Shown piece by piece: positions 44,976-56,967 of a stretch of DNA of 64,000 nt; the stretch's first letter is position 1; each line of letters begins with the position of its first letter. The stretch is from Welwitschia mirabilis. Lineage: Eukaryota > Gnetophyta > Gnetopsida > Welwitschiales. Where the stretch lies: NCBI GenBank assembly GCA_051453625.1, contig JBOZIK010000001.1, positions 139,290,278 to 139,354,277 on the forward strand. The letters are read 5' to 3'. The notes below the pieces were generated by a model. The model saw only the letters and a list, made by a program, of their open reading frames with translations. It was not told the DNA's origin and searched no databases. Made by a program: the position numbers and the translations under genes.

Positions 44976-47900
44976 ATTCGTAAGACTATTATAAATTGCT
45001 TTATCAAGCTATCATCGTATACTATAAAATAGCTATTCAAAAGTGAAATTTATGAAATTACATGACATAACCTATAATTAACATTAAGAATTACATATAT
45101 AAAAAGAACACAATTTGATGAAATACAAAAATATAAATGTAGTGAAGAAGAAAGAAATAATCTTTTATAAAGATTTCCTATCATTCTAAATATCCTTTAT
45201 AACTCAAATGAATGCCTAAAAGAGTTAAAATAGTCAAAACTACTTACATCATTATTAAGAAAATATAAATTTTCATGAAACATTTACTATTTAAGATAAC
45301 ATAAAATGGATGCATATGAGTCATTCAAAAATCTTATTCTATTCTATACTAAAACTACAACTAATTATAATCATAAGGTAGAACTTGAAAAACATGATTA
45401 TTCCAAGTAACATAGCAAATGAATTGACCTCAATAATATTTTCTCTAAATATTGATATATTTGACTTTAATGATAACTTTTAACTAAGTATGAAATTACT
45501 CATGAAATCTATAAAACATGTAAATTAGATTATGAATCAACAACTAATTGATAAAACCCATCATGTAAATGTTTATGTAATCAATGTAAAACTTAGTTAA
45601 TTTTGTGTTATTTTTATTTGAAGAAAGAAAGGAAGGAGAAGAAAGAGTGAAATAAGGGAAAGAAGATATTCAACGAAGATAGCTTATAACTTTTTAAAAC
45701 CCTTAAATACTTATATAATACATATTCAAATAGCCTTTTAAAATCAAATATTCAAGATTAAATGTAATCTATTGAAACCAATAAGAAACATACTTCTTAG
45801 ACAGATCATATGAATTTTATTCAACCCTACTTTAATAATAAATATTAAGATAATTATAGTACTTGAGAAAAACTAAAGTTCTTATTTTAAAAGTAAGTAA
45901 AAAATAATATAAGATCATATATTAACTCCTTAAAAATAAATTAATATTAATAGAAAAAAATGAAAGTTCAAAGATGAGAAAATTAATATTTTATTACTTA
46001 GAGAACCTTCAAGTAAAATTCCAACTCTACTATAAATAACCAAAACTAGACTTTTGGAGGAAAAGTTAGAGTTTAAATTCATAATATGTAAAAGTTTCTA
46101 AACCATGAGATGAATCTACTGATAAAATCTTAAAGTAATTAGTCTTGTACAAAAATACATACCATCAAAATAAGCACTAAAATTTACTACTTCTACTTCC
46201 ATTTCAAAAAGAGCAAGAAAGAGATAATTAATAATGAAATAATGAAAATTTTCAATTTTATAATTTAGTAAATTGAAAAAATAATGTTAAATGTAAGATA
46301 TTTTAAATAATAAAAGAGCAATTAATCGTTCATTACTTGAGAAAAAATGGAATCCTAAGAAAATGTACTAGAAGAAATAATAAGAATGGAGTAAATAAGG
46401 GAGAAAAGAATTAGAACACATGCTTTTTTAACAAAATGTCACTAATTATAAAACCTCAGATAATGTTATGTTAGTTACTAAATGTTCTACAATTCCATTA
46501 ATACTAGATATAAAACATGCTATAAGGAGTCTAATTAAACTAAATGAAATGTATGATAAAAATGCACAAATCTAGTAAATAGAAGTATAAGTGTAAAAAC
46601 ATAATGGATAAGAAAATTTATTAGTTTTAGATGTAATAATAGCTATTTCCCTTTGATTTTGATCTAAACGTTTATAAGATTTAATGCCTTCTTCTCCTCT
46701 TGCATTACCTATTAACATGCACTTCAACGCCCCTACAACGCCTTTAAATGACTGGAAAAAAAATGAAAAGAAAATGGAAAGTATATTATAAGAGAATATA
46801 AAAGGTTGAATATGGACATATATGATATTAATAAATGAGAATAAAGAATAAAAAAGGATTTCAAATCTAATATAGAGAGAAGATAAACTTGATAGTAAAC
46901 AAATAGAAGGCAAAATGTAGTTGAAAACTTGTTCTAATGGTTGAAAATGTCTTGAAATCAAATTGAAAGCATGTTGTTGAATTTAATATGGCTTCATGTG
47001 GCTAGATGAGCAGTTCAGTAGTGAGGAAGGGTCTATATAGATGCATTAGGTTTAGTTTTAAGTAATAAAGTTGTCATAGCTTGTTATTTTCATCCTGTGA
47101 TTTTCATCATGTAAAGGTTTTACTTCTATTACTACTTTGATTCTAAAGAAGTAAGATTTTAGATTTTTATGTAAACATATCAAGAGGGCTGATAATGAAT
47201 TATTGAATATTATGTAATTTTGAATCCTTTAGATTCATCACAAGGTTATTTGTAATCTCTTCTTTTATCAAATACCATACTCTCCTTTTGTTTTATAATA
47301 ACTTTCAATTACGATAGTAAGGCACCTACTCTAAGTATAGATATTAAATAAGTATTTAATAGAATTGTATGTAGATTAATATAGTAGATAATTCAAGAGA
47401 CTTACATATCTCCTTTAATTCATTTAGCTTTAATTAGAAACTTGTAATTTTGTTTAAACCAAAAGAAACTCTTAGTTTTGTCAGGTATTAACACTTTCCA
47501 AAAATTCTTTGCCTCTTATGGCTGATCATGCTTTTTAATTAGTAAATTTTTTCTATGTATTTATAGAGAATATCTAAGATATAAAGCTCTTACTACATCT
47601 AAAATTAATTTCTTCATAAATATCATATACCATTCTTCTTGTTGTATAGGCTAGAATTATATTTTATCAATTTACTACATTGGAGTACCACCTCTTACAG
47701 TCTCTTAGTGGTTTAAAAAATAATTATAAATAAATAAGCTTTTTGTCTTTGTATTCCCCATCATCGTTAAAGCTTTTATATGGGTAATAAAGTTCCATTT
47801 GCATAGGGAAATCCTACTCCTATTTTTCCCTTGATCATATGAAGTCTTTGAGAATTCACTTAATGTTCTTGATGATAAATTTAAAGGAGGAGCAAGACTG

Positions 47901-48099
47901 AACATCATATATCTAAAGGAATAAATAAAGAGAAAATTGATTAGGATAAATTTTGCTTTTAAGGCCAAAAAGATATGGTTTAGTTGCCATATTTCTTTTG
48001 AATTCTTTCAAGAACATGCTATAAAATCTAGATTTTATGTTAATTCTTTAGGAGAATTTCTGAGTAGATAGTATTAATATCTATTAAAAAAATATGGTT
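44976..48099. other. AT-rich DNA, no recognised element
   Basis: The frames are stop-dense and no retrotransposon or transposase motif is seen. A minus-strand patch near 46751-46600 is described separately. 47705-47968 on the minus strand is an 87-codon frame of Leu/Ser/Phe-rich character, without a domain. Confidence 0.4.
46600..46751 (-). pseudogene. Coding-like patch after a splice-acceptor-like tract
   Basis: On the minus strand TTTTTTTTCCAG (ending at 46752) is followed by a frame reading SFKGVVGALKCMLIGNARG, then EEGIKSYKRLDQNQREIA and more. Its composition (Gly, Ala, Val, Arg) is far from the AT-driven background. I do not recognise the protein. Confidence 0.3.
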
Positions 48100-49620
48100 T
48101 TGATGATTCACTTATCAAATATTTCATGTCATTATGTAGATAGGTTAATGTAAAGAATTTCATACGTTGATAAGCATCAGACAAAGATGGATCCTAAAGG
48201 ATAACATCTCACGAAAAGATTAGTTACTAGTTTGAAGACATCTAGAAAATTAAAGATGTCTTGAGTACAAACGTCTAGGAAGTTGAAGATGTCTTATATG
48301 TATTAGAATTCAAGTTATAGACTAAAAGATAACTACATTATTCAAAATGACTAAGCTAAATATTGAACTTGACACAAATAAAGACATCTACATGTTTGAA
48401 AATGTCTGTGCTAGTCTAAAATAAGTAATATACTTAATTTTATTTTTGAATAATATCTTATAATTCAAGTTATCTATGATCTTATACATTATAGATTAAG
48501 GATTACAAAGGTTTAAGAATAATTCAAAGAAAAATTCATCAAAATTTGGGTAAGTTAACTAAATACATCTATAAGATGAAGACATCTAGACGTTAGTAGA
48601 TGTCTAAAAAAGTGAAGATGTCTTAAATAAAAGTTCACATTGATAAAAACCAAAGTTAATGTCCAACACCTAGGTGTTACCTATTTATTACATAGCGGTT
48701 ACAAAAGTAAATAGCTATCTTTCAAGTTCAAATGGTTAGATCCTCTTCAACTATATAAAGGCTCAAAATTACAAAACAACAAATAACTTTTAGAACTGCA
48801 AAAAATACATAGCTAAAGAACTTTTAGCACTTCATTGACCAAATAAAATGTACAATAATGAATGAACAAATGAAAGAAACTTCTCATGGAGAGTTAAAGG
48901 AATAATTTGCAAGGAGCTTGTATTGCTTTCATCATTTGGTCTTGGATCTTGATTACTGTTATCTTCATTCATACTCATGATAATAAAAACAATATCAAAG
49001 AACTCAAATATTCATCAAAGTAATATCTTTAGCCTTATTATTATTTTGTACTTTTAATTCTACATTGTGAACTATGTTTTTATTGATTATTGTTGTAAGT
49101 TCATTCTTGAATATCAAAAACTTTGTAAGATAATCCTTATAGGGATATGTATTTGAGATTATTCTTATAAGTACTTATTTAATGTAAGATTATTTCTAAG
49201 CCATAAAACCATTATTTTCTTATGAGAAAGAGAGCGATGCCTTATAAGGATACTCTCACTATTATCAAGGTTTGTAGTGCACCTGTATAAATCACTATTT
49301 CCTTAAGGGGGATAGAGTACTACCTTATGAGAAAAAATCTTACTCTTATAAAGGTTCATGGTGCACCTATGAAAACCATTTTTGAGAAGACTATCATGTG
49401 TTATAAGGTTGCTAGTGTGATATAAAACCACTATTTTCTTATAGGTTAATAATTTCTAGAGGTATGAGTAGAAGCTATCCTCTTTATGTGAATGTAATTA
49501 GGTAGGGAAATCATGATATCTTGATAAGCTGTTTTCCTTGTAAATTTACATTCTATTTTTAATTTAAATTTTATTTGGTGGAACTCATTCAACCATCCCC
49601 TCTAAGTTGAATAATCCTCA
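48100..49620 (+). repeat. 5' LTR of C2 (left edge uncertain)
   Basis: Ends at 49620 before the primer site. The 48220-48630 part repeats AAGATGTCTT and its complement AGACATCT at least nine times. The TATA box is ATATAAA at 48753-48759. Downstream, 49190-49450 has three to four degenerate units of about 80 bp carrying ACCACTATTTTCTTAT and GTGCACCTATAA. The layout (motif array, TATA, tandem repeat, primer site) matches the C1 LTR although the sequences differ. Confidence 0.55.
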
Positions 49621-49622
49621 AG

Positions 49623-49634
49623 TTGTATCAGAGC
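49623..49634 (+). promoter_or_regulatory. C2 primer binding site
   Basis: TTGTATCAGAGC, one change from TTGGTATCAGAGC (one G missing), directly after the LTR end CCTCA. Confidence 0.8.
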
Positions 49635-49672
49635 AAGTACTCATGAAAAGGATTAAGTTTCTTGAGTGAACA

Positions 49673-50830
49673 ATGAAAAGGGTGTCATTTGTTAGAACTC
49701 TATCCTTTGATGGGATAAATTATATCAATGAGAAGATAAAGATGTGAGTGTACTTATAAAATTTTAAGTTTTAGGTATGGAAAACCATAGAATAAAGGTA
49801 CACAGATCCTATGAAAAGTTTCACAAATGTTATAGATAATACCATTACTCAGATTAAGAAAAAGAAAGATTAAAAAGACAAAGAAAAAGCCGCTTTTATG
49901 TATGAGTATAAAGCTAAAAATTCACTTTATTTTGCTTTATCTATAGAAGAGTTTAATAGGATAGAAGATTACAAGATGACACAAAAAATCTAAAATGTTC
50001 TAGTTTAAACATATGAAGGCACTTCCATTATGAAACAATCAGAGCTTCTAATTTAGACAAATCAATTTGAAAATCTGAAGATGAATTATGGAGAACAAGT
50101 TCATGAATACTTTAGTAGAGTTTATAACATTATAAATGAAATACATGGGATTGGATAAGATGTTCTAGAAGTAAAGGTAATACAAAAGGTTATTAGATCA
50201 GTAACCCCTAATTACAATTCTAAGACTTCAACTATAGAAGAGTCTAGAGACTTTAAATTAATGAAGATAGAAAAGCTACAGAGTGCTTTTATAACATATG
50301 AAATGAATCTCATACAAGATGGATTATTAAAATAAAAACCTATTACACTGAAGGTAAGTCAAATTATGAATCAGATATCAAAAGAAAAGGTAAAGGAAAA
50401 ATGAAAAGAAGATGAATCTGATGATGAAGATGAGGAGCTTTCCTTCATTATAAAAGTAGTAAGGAGACTTCTTGCATGTAAATACAATGAAAGGGATAAC
50501 TTTAGAAAATAATCTCATTTTTCAGCCAAAGCTAAGTGTAAAGGTAAGTTTTCTATTAATGATTATTTTCCTAATATGTTAAAAGTAGAATTTTAGGTAT
50601 GTGGAGGATGAGAACATATAGACTTAAATTATCCTAGTGCTAACATAATGCAAGATAAGAAACAAAATAAAAAGATAAGGAAAGAGAGATCATTCTTCAT
50701 AGGATGGCATGAAGATAAAGAAGCAATAGAAGAAGAAACATTTAATTATCAGAAAAAACATCCATCCTACATGGCCATTGCACATTTTCAAGAAGAACAT
50801 TATGAGACAGAAGAATAGTATAACTCAAAA
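49673..50830 (+). pseudogene. C2 Gag, Ty1/copia type
   Basis: From ATG 49673 one frame runs about 1 kb: SFDGINY, then DKEKAAFMYEYKAKNSLYFA, GTSIMKQSELLI, EYFSRVYNIINEI, SVTPNYNSKTSTIEESRD, and an acidic stretch DESDDEDEE. This is the UBN2-like Gag of copia elements. In-frame stops are frequent and nearly all TAA or TAG, several at sites expected to be Gln (near 50055, 50156, 50332). A decayed knuckle near 50596-50635 reads VCGG-stop-EH with later NYP, having lost two Cys. The region after 50690 (GWHEDKEAIEEE, HPSYMAIAHF) is the acidic Gag tail. Confidence 0.8.
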
Positions 50831-51254
50831 AGTGAAGATGATACATGTATGAGTATTTAAGAAGAATACATTATAATTTCTAAAGAGTTTATTAATCTAA
50901 TAAAAATTATGTACCAAGATGAAAGAGCTACTTCATACTCATGAAGAATCATATGAATAAGAAAATAATGCTTGCAACAAATTATCCTTTAAAAAATTAT
51001 CTCTTAGAGCTAAGGTTGATAGACTAATTTATGTTTTAGAGAATGTAAGACAGAAACTTTCAGATTCATAGGATGACATGAAGATGAAGAAGCAATAGAA
51101 GAAGAAACATCTAATGATCAGAAAGCACATCCATCCTACATGGCCGTTGCACATTTTTAAGAAGAACATTATGAGATAGAAGAATAGTATAACTCAAAAA
51201 GTGAAGATGATACATGTATGAGTATTTAAGAAGAATACATTATAATTTCTAAAG
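50690..51254 (+). repeat. 185-bp duplication in C2 Gag ending at a gap
   Basis: About 50698-50884 recurs at 51070-51254 with roughly 94% identity (for example CATCCATCCTACATGGCC in both). The second copy stops exactly at the 540-N gap. Confidence 0.85.
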
Positions 51255-51794
51255 NNNNNNNNNNNNNNNNNNNNNNNNNNNNNNNNNNNNNNNNNNNNNN
51301 NNNNNNNNNNNNNNNNNNNNNNNNNNNNNNNNNNNNNNNNNNNNNNNNNNNNNNNNNNNNNNNNNNNNNNNNNNNNNNNNNNNNNNNNNNNNNNNNNNNN
51401 NNNNNNNNNNNNNNNNNNNNNNNNNNNNNNNNNNNNNNNNNNNNNNNNNNNNNNNNNNNNNNNNNNNNNNNNNNNNNNNNNNNNNNNNNNNNNNNNNNNN
51501 NNNNNNNNNNNNNNNNNNNNNNNNNNNNNNNNNNNNNNNNNNNNNNNNNNNNNNNNNNNNNNNNNNNNNNNNNNNNNNNNNNNNNNNNNNNNNNNNNNNN
51601 NNNNNNNNNNNNNNNNNNNNNNNNNNNNNNNNNNNNNNNNNNNNNNNNNNNNNNNNNNNNNNNNNNNNNNNNNNNNNNNNNNNNNNNNNNNNNNNNNNNN
51701 NNNNNNNNNNNNNNNNNNNNNNNNNNNNNNNNNNNNNNNNNNNNNNNNNNNNNNNNNNNNNNNNNNNNNNNNNNNNNNNNNNNNNNNNNNNNNN

Positions 51795-52340
51795 ATTCAA
51801 AGAAAATGATTAAAATATTTACACAAGATAAAGATACTTTAAATTTCATTCTTGAACAAAGTAGAAATCCAAATGATAAGAGTACTTTGGAACACAATGA
51901 AGCCATAATTAGCACTTCCACTTCTCTATATGAAAAATGGAACTACAAGCCAAGGTATGAACATTTGGCATTTATAAAATAATATTATTTACTATTATTT
52001 TCATAATAGAGGTCATTATTAATATGGATGTCCATTGAAGTACAAAAATGGGTATTGTATTAATAATGTCAAAATGCCTAGTAGAATGGTATAGCATTTT
52101 ATGAAGGATAAACCATGAAGAGTTGGAGTGTCAAAAGCTAAATCAATACACTTAGATCAAACTATATTATAAAATGATTCTAAAAATAAAATTAAGTATT
52201 TGTTAAATAAAACAGGAGAAACAAGCAATTGGTACAAAAAGCCTTGTCACAGAAAGAAGGATTTAATTAAAAAGAATCCAATACAACACAAAAGGCATAA
52301 TAATGATGTTGTAATATGACACCCCTATGATTAACCTATA
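51795..52340 (+). pseudogene. C2 Gag-Pol remnant after the gap, with second decayed knuckle
   Basis: 51795-51955 reads FILEQSRNPNDKSTLEHNEA, the copia tail with the 'L-G-Y' type block. Near 51990-52030 YYYFHNRGHY and YGCPLKYK give the C-x2-C-x4-H frame of a knuckle with Cys lost. The rest to about 52340 is broken (KALSQKEGF near 52240). Neither a protease DSG motif nor later pol domains are found. Confidence 0.6.
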
Positions 52341-53148
52341 AATGAGACTGATTCAAGGTAGAAACATAGACAAGGTTATGCAAGAACTTAAAGATTGGGC
52401 ATTTCTTAATTAGGTAAGTAAACATGTAATATCCTTTATCATCTCAACTCCATTGCATTTATCTTATGAGTTGAGATTATTATTAGATCTAATTGGTGTA
52501 GTTGAAAGTTAAATTATGTGTATTATATTTATCTTTTTAAAGTATTATTTCTATTTTTATATTCATCATAAATCCTTTTTGGAAAAATCTAGAATTTTAA
52601 TTATAGACATCTTTAGTTTTGTAAGTATTTCTAGTGGAACCATCTTAAGATTTATATATGTCTTGAAAGTAGATGTCTTGTTAGTGGACATCTTAAAAAG
52701 ACAAGTACATTACTGTATCTTTTTAAAATAGAATCCTTGAGTTTCATATGCATATTAATAGTAGAAAAACGTATTGAAATTTTCTTAGTAGGAGATATAC
52801 TTGGGTTTATAGATGTCTAATTTTTTCATTTTAGATATCTTTTAGGGTGTATATGTCTTGATTATACTATTACAAAAATTAAAAATGCATCAAAACCTAA
52901 GGCTTTGATACTATTTATTTGCAAAAAGAACTAGTACATCTCATTTTCAAGTCCTCCCTTAATAAGTGTCTCTCTCAAAATATTTTCAAGTCTTCATTTT
53001 CTTAAATTTCTCTAATAAGGCATCTTGGATAGTTTAGACATCTTAACAGTAAGTAAGAATAGGATTTGCTCTTGAATAGATGCACATTTTTCATAGTTTC
53101 TTGTGTTTTAGTTGATCTTTTATTAATTTTTCATTCTATCTTGTAAAA
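52341..53148 (+). promoter_or_regulatory. C2 spacer before the extra ORF, with LTR-like GATGTCT motifs
   Basis: 52600-53045 contains ATAGACATCTTTAG, GTAGATGTCTTG, GTGGACATCTTAA, ATAGATGTCTAA and TTTAGACATCTTAAC, the same motif as in the C2 LTR and separate from the Gag region. The 71-codon frame here (52516-52731) is not convincing. Confidence 0.4.
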
Positions 53149-54890
53149 ATGATTAGAAGAAAGGTAACAAAAACTTATAGAGGAAAAAAACAAGTCTTAT
53201 AACAATAAAGATCTTAATATTAATATTATTTCTATCATGAGGCAGCTATAAGAAGATTTAGAACTTGGTCTAAAAACTTAATCATTATAGATAGAATCCT
53301 TAAATTCTAGAAAAAGCATAGAGATTAGCTTATGGGTTACTTTACTTAGATTAAATGGAAAATAATCATTCAACTAGACTAGCTAATTCCAAATCCAATA
53401 GTAAGATAATTTTATGCTAACATTCAGGAAATTTATGATAGTATGCATGCCTTTTAAACATAATCAGGAGGTATCTTTTTGTACATTGTTCCTTGTTTTG
53501 TTAATTCGTTACTTATTACAGATGACATAGATGTTCCTCAAACTTATTCTATTAATAAGATATTTAGTTCTAGAGTTGTTAGTATGTCTCAGCATAGTAT
53601 GAGCAATGTTTTATTTGGGCACAATAGAATGAATTTTGTTAAAAACATTAAGAGAAAAGATATGATACCAAATTCCTTAATTCTTAGTTTAATAACATTT
53701 CAAACATTCTAGTTATAGAAGATAATTATAATTATTTTAAATTAACTTAAATCTTTATTGTATATTATTAACTAATTGAATTACAAATAGATTTGGGTCT
53801 TATTCTATACATGAATATCATCTCTTTATTTTACAAGTGTTAGGCATGTGATCATCCTTATTTCATTAGCTTGATCACTAGTAGTGCAGATATTTTAGTG
53901 CCTTAAAGTTAATATTATTTATTAGAAGAATCCTCTAGTATATTTTAGTGAGAAATTCATAGTACTAGTGTCATCAAGTAAAGGCACAAGAAGGAGGATG
54001 CCATAGTATTAGTAATCATTTTCAACTTCTACTTATAGCTATTTATTAGTAAAAAAGGGATTTAAGGCCATCACAAAAATGTTAAGTAAATTTAAAAGGA
54101 ATTTTTTAAGGCTTAAGATACATAGATCTATAGCAAGAGAGGGTGAGGCATCAATCAAGAGTTGGAAATCCACGAAGATTTCCATGTGATCAAACTTATA
54201 GGATGAGTTAGATATAGAAGAGAAAGTAGGACCTTTGACTCCATTTGACATAGGTTATAACTCATGTAGTGTAGTATATAGCAAACCTTTAAAAGAATTA
54301 CCTAGAGATGAGAAACAAGCTTAAAGGGAGTACTAGGCTTTAGAGAGGCACATGTGTAGAAGAAGCAATGGGTTTCAGATTCTTTACAATAGAGGCAGAC
54401 ACAATGAGAGATAGATTCTAAGAACTTAAATGTATTACTTTTTATCTTTCATCATTTACATTAGAGGATTCCTTTATACTAACCTGCACAACCACTACAC
54501 CATGTTTCACAATTCTACAGCTGCCATCACCTTCACCTATACCTTCTCCATCTTTAGTGCATTCATCATCACCATCACTATCTCATATAGAGACTATTTA
54601 GGTAGAATTACTTTTCTCCATGTAGTTACCTTTATTATTTGCAAAGACTACCACTTCTGTTTTCTTTGGAACATTTATCACTTCTTAAACATATCAATGT
54701 ATGAGGAGATAAGCCTTTGAGGGCCTTGGTAAGACATCTCATCATCCTTCTAAAAATAGGAATACTTCACCTCCCACTTCCTTATCATTCTACATCCAAC
54801 CAACCTCCACCATTCATGATGGTGATCATAGTGACGAAAAAGGTTAGGGCATGTATTACATGAGTGATTCATCTCTTAGTAATTAAAGCC
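53149..54890 (+). pseudogene. C2 extra ORF, 'putative plant transposon protein'-like
   Basis: The likely start is ATG 53149 (MIRRKVTKTYRGKKQ). In the same frame, with TAA/TAG stops, it continues into IPNPIVR, FYANIQEIYDSMHAF, GGIFLYIVPCFVNSLLITDD and VPQTYS (53388-53550). The FYANI block followed by a G-x-x-x-x-x-x-x-x-x-x-N-x-L-L pattern is typical of the plant family with this name. After 53712 the frame breaks up. A Pro/Ser/His-rich region near 54470-54840 may be the tail. It takes the same place as the extra ORF of C1 and shares its N-terminal pattern, but the sequences are far apart. Confidence 0.5.
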
Positions 54891-54895
54891 TTTTA

Positions 54896-54922
54896 TGCCA
54901 TCCAAAAAGGGAAAGAAGTATT
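54896..54922 (+). promoter_or_regulatory. C2 purine tract after the extra ORF
   Basis: TGCCATCCAAAAAGGGAAAG followed by AAGTATT. It is equivalent in position and form to the tract at 26968-26995 in C1. Confidence 0.5.
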
Positions 54923-54929
54923 AATAATT

Positions 54930-55101
54930 CATTGGTAGATTAGTAAATTTTAGTTGGGCACTATAGATTTTAGTTTGAGGACACTCTATTCGGCTTGGAG
55001 TTCTTAATTATGAGATCTTTGATGGGATTCATGAGTGTCATCATTGTTATTAATAATCTCTCTTTATTTTTTTGGTATACATTATTGTTATTTGACATTT
55101 C
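54930..55101 (+). repeat. Fragment of a gypsy 3' region
   Basis: 54985-55101 matches 62620-62735, the stretch after RNase H of the gypsy element below (GGAGTTCTTAATTATGAG and AGAGTTCTTGGTTATGAG, then TTTTTTGGTATACATTATT in both). It is thus the 3' end of a second element of the same family. The 709-N gap 55102-55810 follows. Confidence 0.75.
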
Positions 55102-55810
55102 NNNNNNNNNNNNNNNNNNNNNNNNNNNNNNNNNNNNNNNNNNNNNNNNNNNNNNNNNNNNNNNNNNNNNNNNNNNNNNNNNNNNNNNNNNNNNNNNNNN
55201 NNNNNNNNNNNNNNNNNNNNNNNNNNNNNNNNNNNNNNNNNNNNNNNNNNNNNNNNNNNNNNNNNNNNNNNNNNNNNNNNNNNNNNNNNNNNNNNNNNNN
55301 NNNNNNNNNNNNNNNNNNNNNNNNNNNNNNNNNNNNNNNNNNNNNNNNNNNNNNNNNNNNNNNNNNNNNNNNNNNNNNNNNNNNNNNNNNNNNNNNNNNN
55401 NNNNNNNNNNNNNNNNNNNNNNNNNNNNNNNNNNNNNNNNNNNNNNNNNNNNNNNNNNNNNNNNNNNNNNNNNNNNNNNNNNNNNNNNNNNNNNNNNNNN
55501 NNNNNNNNNNNNNNNNNNNNNNNNNNNNNNNNNNNNNNNNNNNNNNNNNNNNNNNNNNNNNNNNNNNNNNNNNNNNNNNNNNNNNNNNNNNNNNNNNNNN
55601 NNNNNNNNNNNNNNNNNNNNNNNNNNNNNNNNNNNNNNNNNNNNNNNNNNNNNNNNNNNNNNNNNNNNNNNNNNNNNNNNNNNNNNNNNNNNNNNNNNNN
55701 NNNNNNNNNNNNNNNNNNNNNNNNNNNNNNNNNNNNNNNNNNNNNNNNNNNNNNNNNNNNNNNNNNNNNNNNNNNNNNNNNNNNNNNNNNNNNNNNNNNN
55801 NNNNNNNNNN

Positions 55811-56946
55811 ACCCAATTTAGTCATTTTTAGAAACTTTGTCATGAAGAAATATAATAGCTCAATTATGATCGTAATTGATATATTTTCATTCATAAGAGT
55901 AAGACTTCAATCAAGGAAAAATTAGAGTGAAGATTAGAATAAAAACTCAAAGGATTGAATGTCATCCCTTATGTCATCTTCATGACATAGGCCATGATGA
56001 CACTACAACAAAGCTATGAAGCTTCTAATGAGCTGATGTTAATATGATGCTAACTTGGTAATTAGACATGGCTATCATGTCTTATGTCATTCACATGACA
56101 TAGGGGATGAAATATCCATTATAGTTCAAATTCAAATGCCAAAAATCTCCTGATGTGATAACCTATGATTGGATGGTGAAGGAATCTCATATCATATGTC
56201 ATCCCAATGATAATAGTAACATGACAATATCATAACTTCTTCCTAACTGAGTCAATTAAGATCTAGTTTATGTCTAATGATGTCCCTTCACCTGTATTGA
56301 GCTCCTAGACTTGTAACCATCTTAAGAAAACTATATAAACACCCATCTAACCTCATTTAGTCATATTTTGGCATTTGAGGATTGGTGATAAAGGCATCCA
56401 AGGCATAAAAGATTCCTTTTATTATTATAAAAGTTCATTCTTGGTGATTAGGCTATGTTTCTATCATTGAGGATTCACTGCCTTACTAAGGTATTTGTAA
56501 GACATTTAGTTTATGGAATAAAATTTCTTCTTTCTCTAAATTATCTTCTATTATGGCTTGTGTTATGTTTGATTAATGCTTTCAATAGATTAATTTTAAT
56601 TTAATATAGGTTATAACAGCTAAGTTGGGGTGACAACAACTCAAAAATCGGTTATCATAGGTTGCATTATTCATTTATTATTTATTTTGCATTTCATCAT
56701 CAAAATAGTTGCATTGTTATTTTCTTAATTTTACATAACAAAATACAAAATATATTAAAGAGATTGTACTAAAATTTAAATGATTATTTTTTCCTAATTA
56801 TGTGCTTGATCAATATGTTACTTTATGCTCTCTAGATTATGTCATTCATTGACATTCATTAGTTGAATCATCCTATACTAATCCTAATTATAATTACAAT
56901 ATTTCTAGAATCGACTACTTTTTAAGTGTAATTTAGGCCATCAACA
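55811..56946 (+). repeat. LTR of the gypsy element (left edge in or near the gap)
   Basis: It ends CATCAACA at 56946 before the primer site. Three imperfect palindromes on ATGTCAT-n4-ATGACAT with flanking TCATCCC/GGGATGA lie at about 55962-55998, 56073-56110 and 56188-56213. The TATA box is CTATATAAAC at 56330-56339. Its architecture equals that of the LTR at 18981-19860. It is preceded by a 3' element fragment and followed by a 5' interior, so either it is shared by two tandem elements or one element's left part was lost. Confidence 0.65.
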
Positions 56947-56949
56947 TCT

Positions 56950-56967
56950 TGGCACCATTGTTGAGGA
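56950..56967 (+). promoter_or_regulatory. Gypsy primer binding site, Tat/Athila type
   Basis: TGGCACCATTGTTGAGGA. The expected form is TGGCGCCGTTGCCGGGGA, and all differences are G-to-A or C-to-T transitions. Confidence 0.75.

Larger units (their letters stand above)
48100..54930 (+). mobile_element. Element C2: second non-autonomous Ty1/copia with Gag and extra ORF
   Basis: C2 follows the C1 plan: LTR (to 49620), Met-tRNA primer site (49623), Gag with zinc knuckle, no integrase/RT/RNase H, a spacer with LTR-type motifs, an extra ORF of the same kind, and a purine tract at about 54900. The LTR and Gag sequences are different from C1, so it is another family. The 3' LTR is not seen. Gypsy DNA begins right after the purine tract, so C2 is truncated or interrupted. 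A 540-N gap (51255-51794) lies in the Gag region. Confidence 0.65.
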
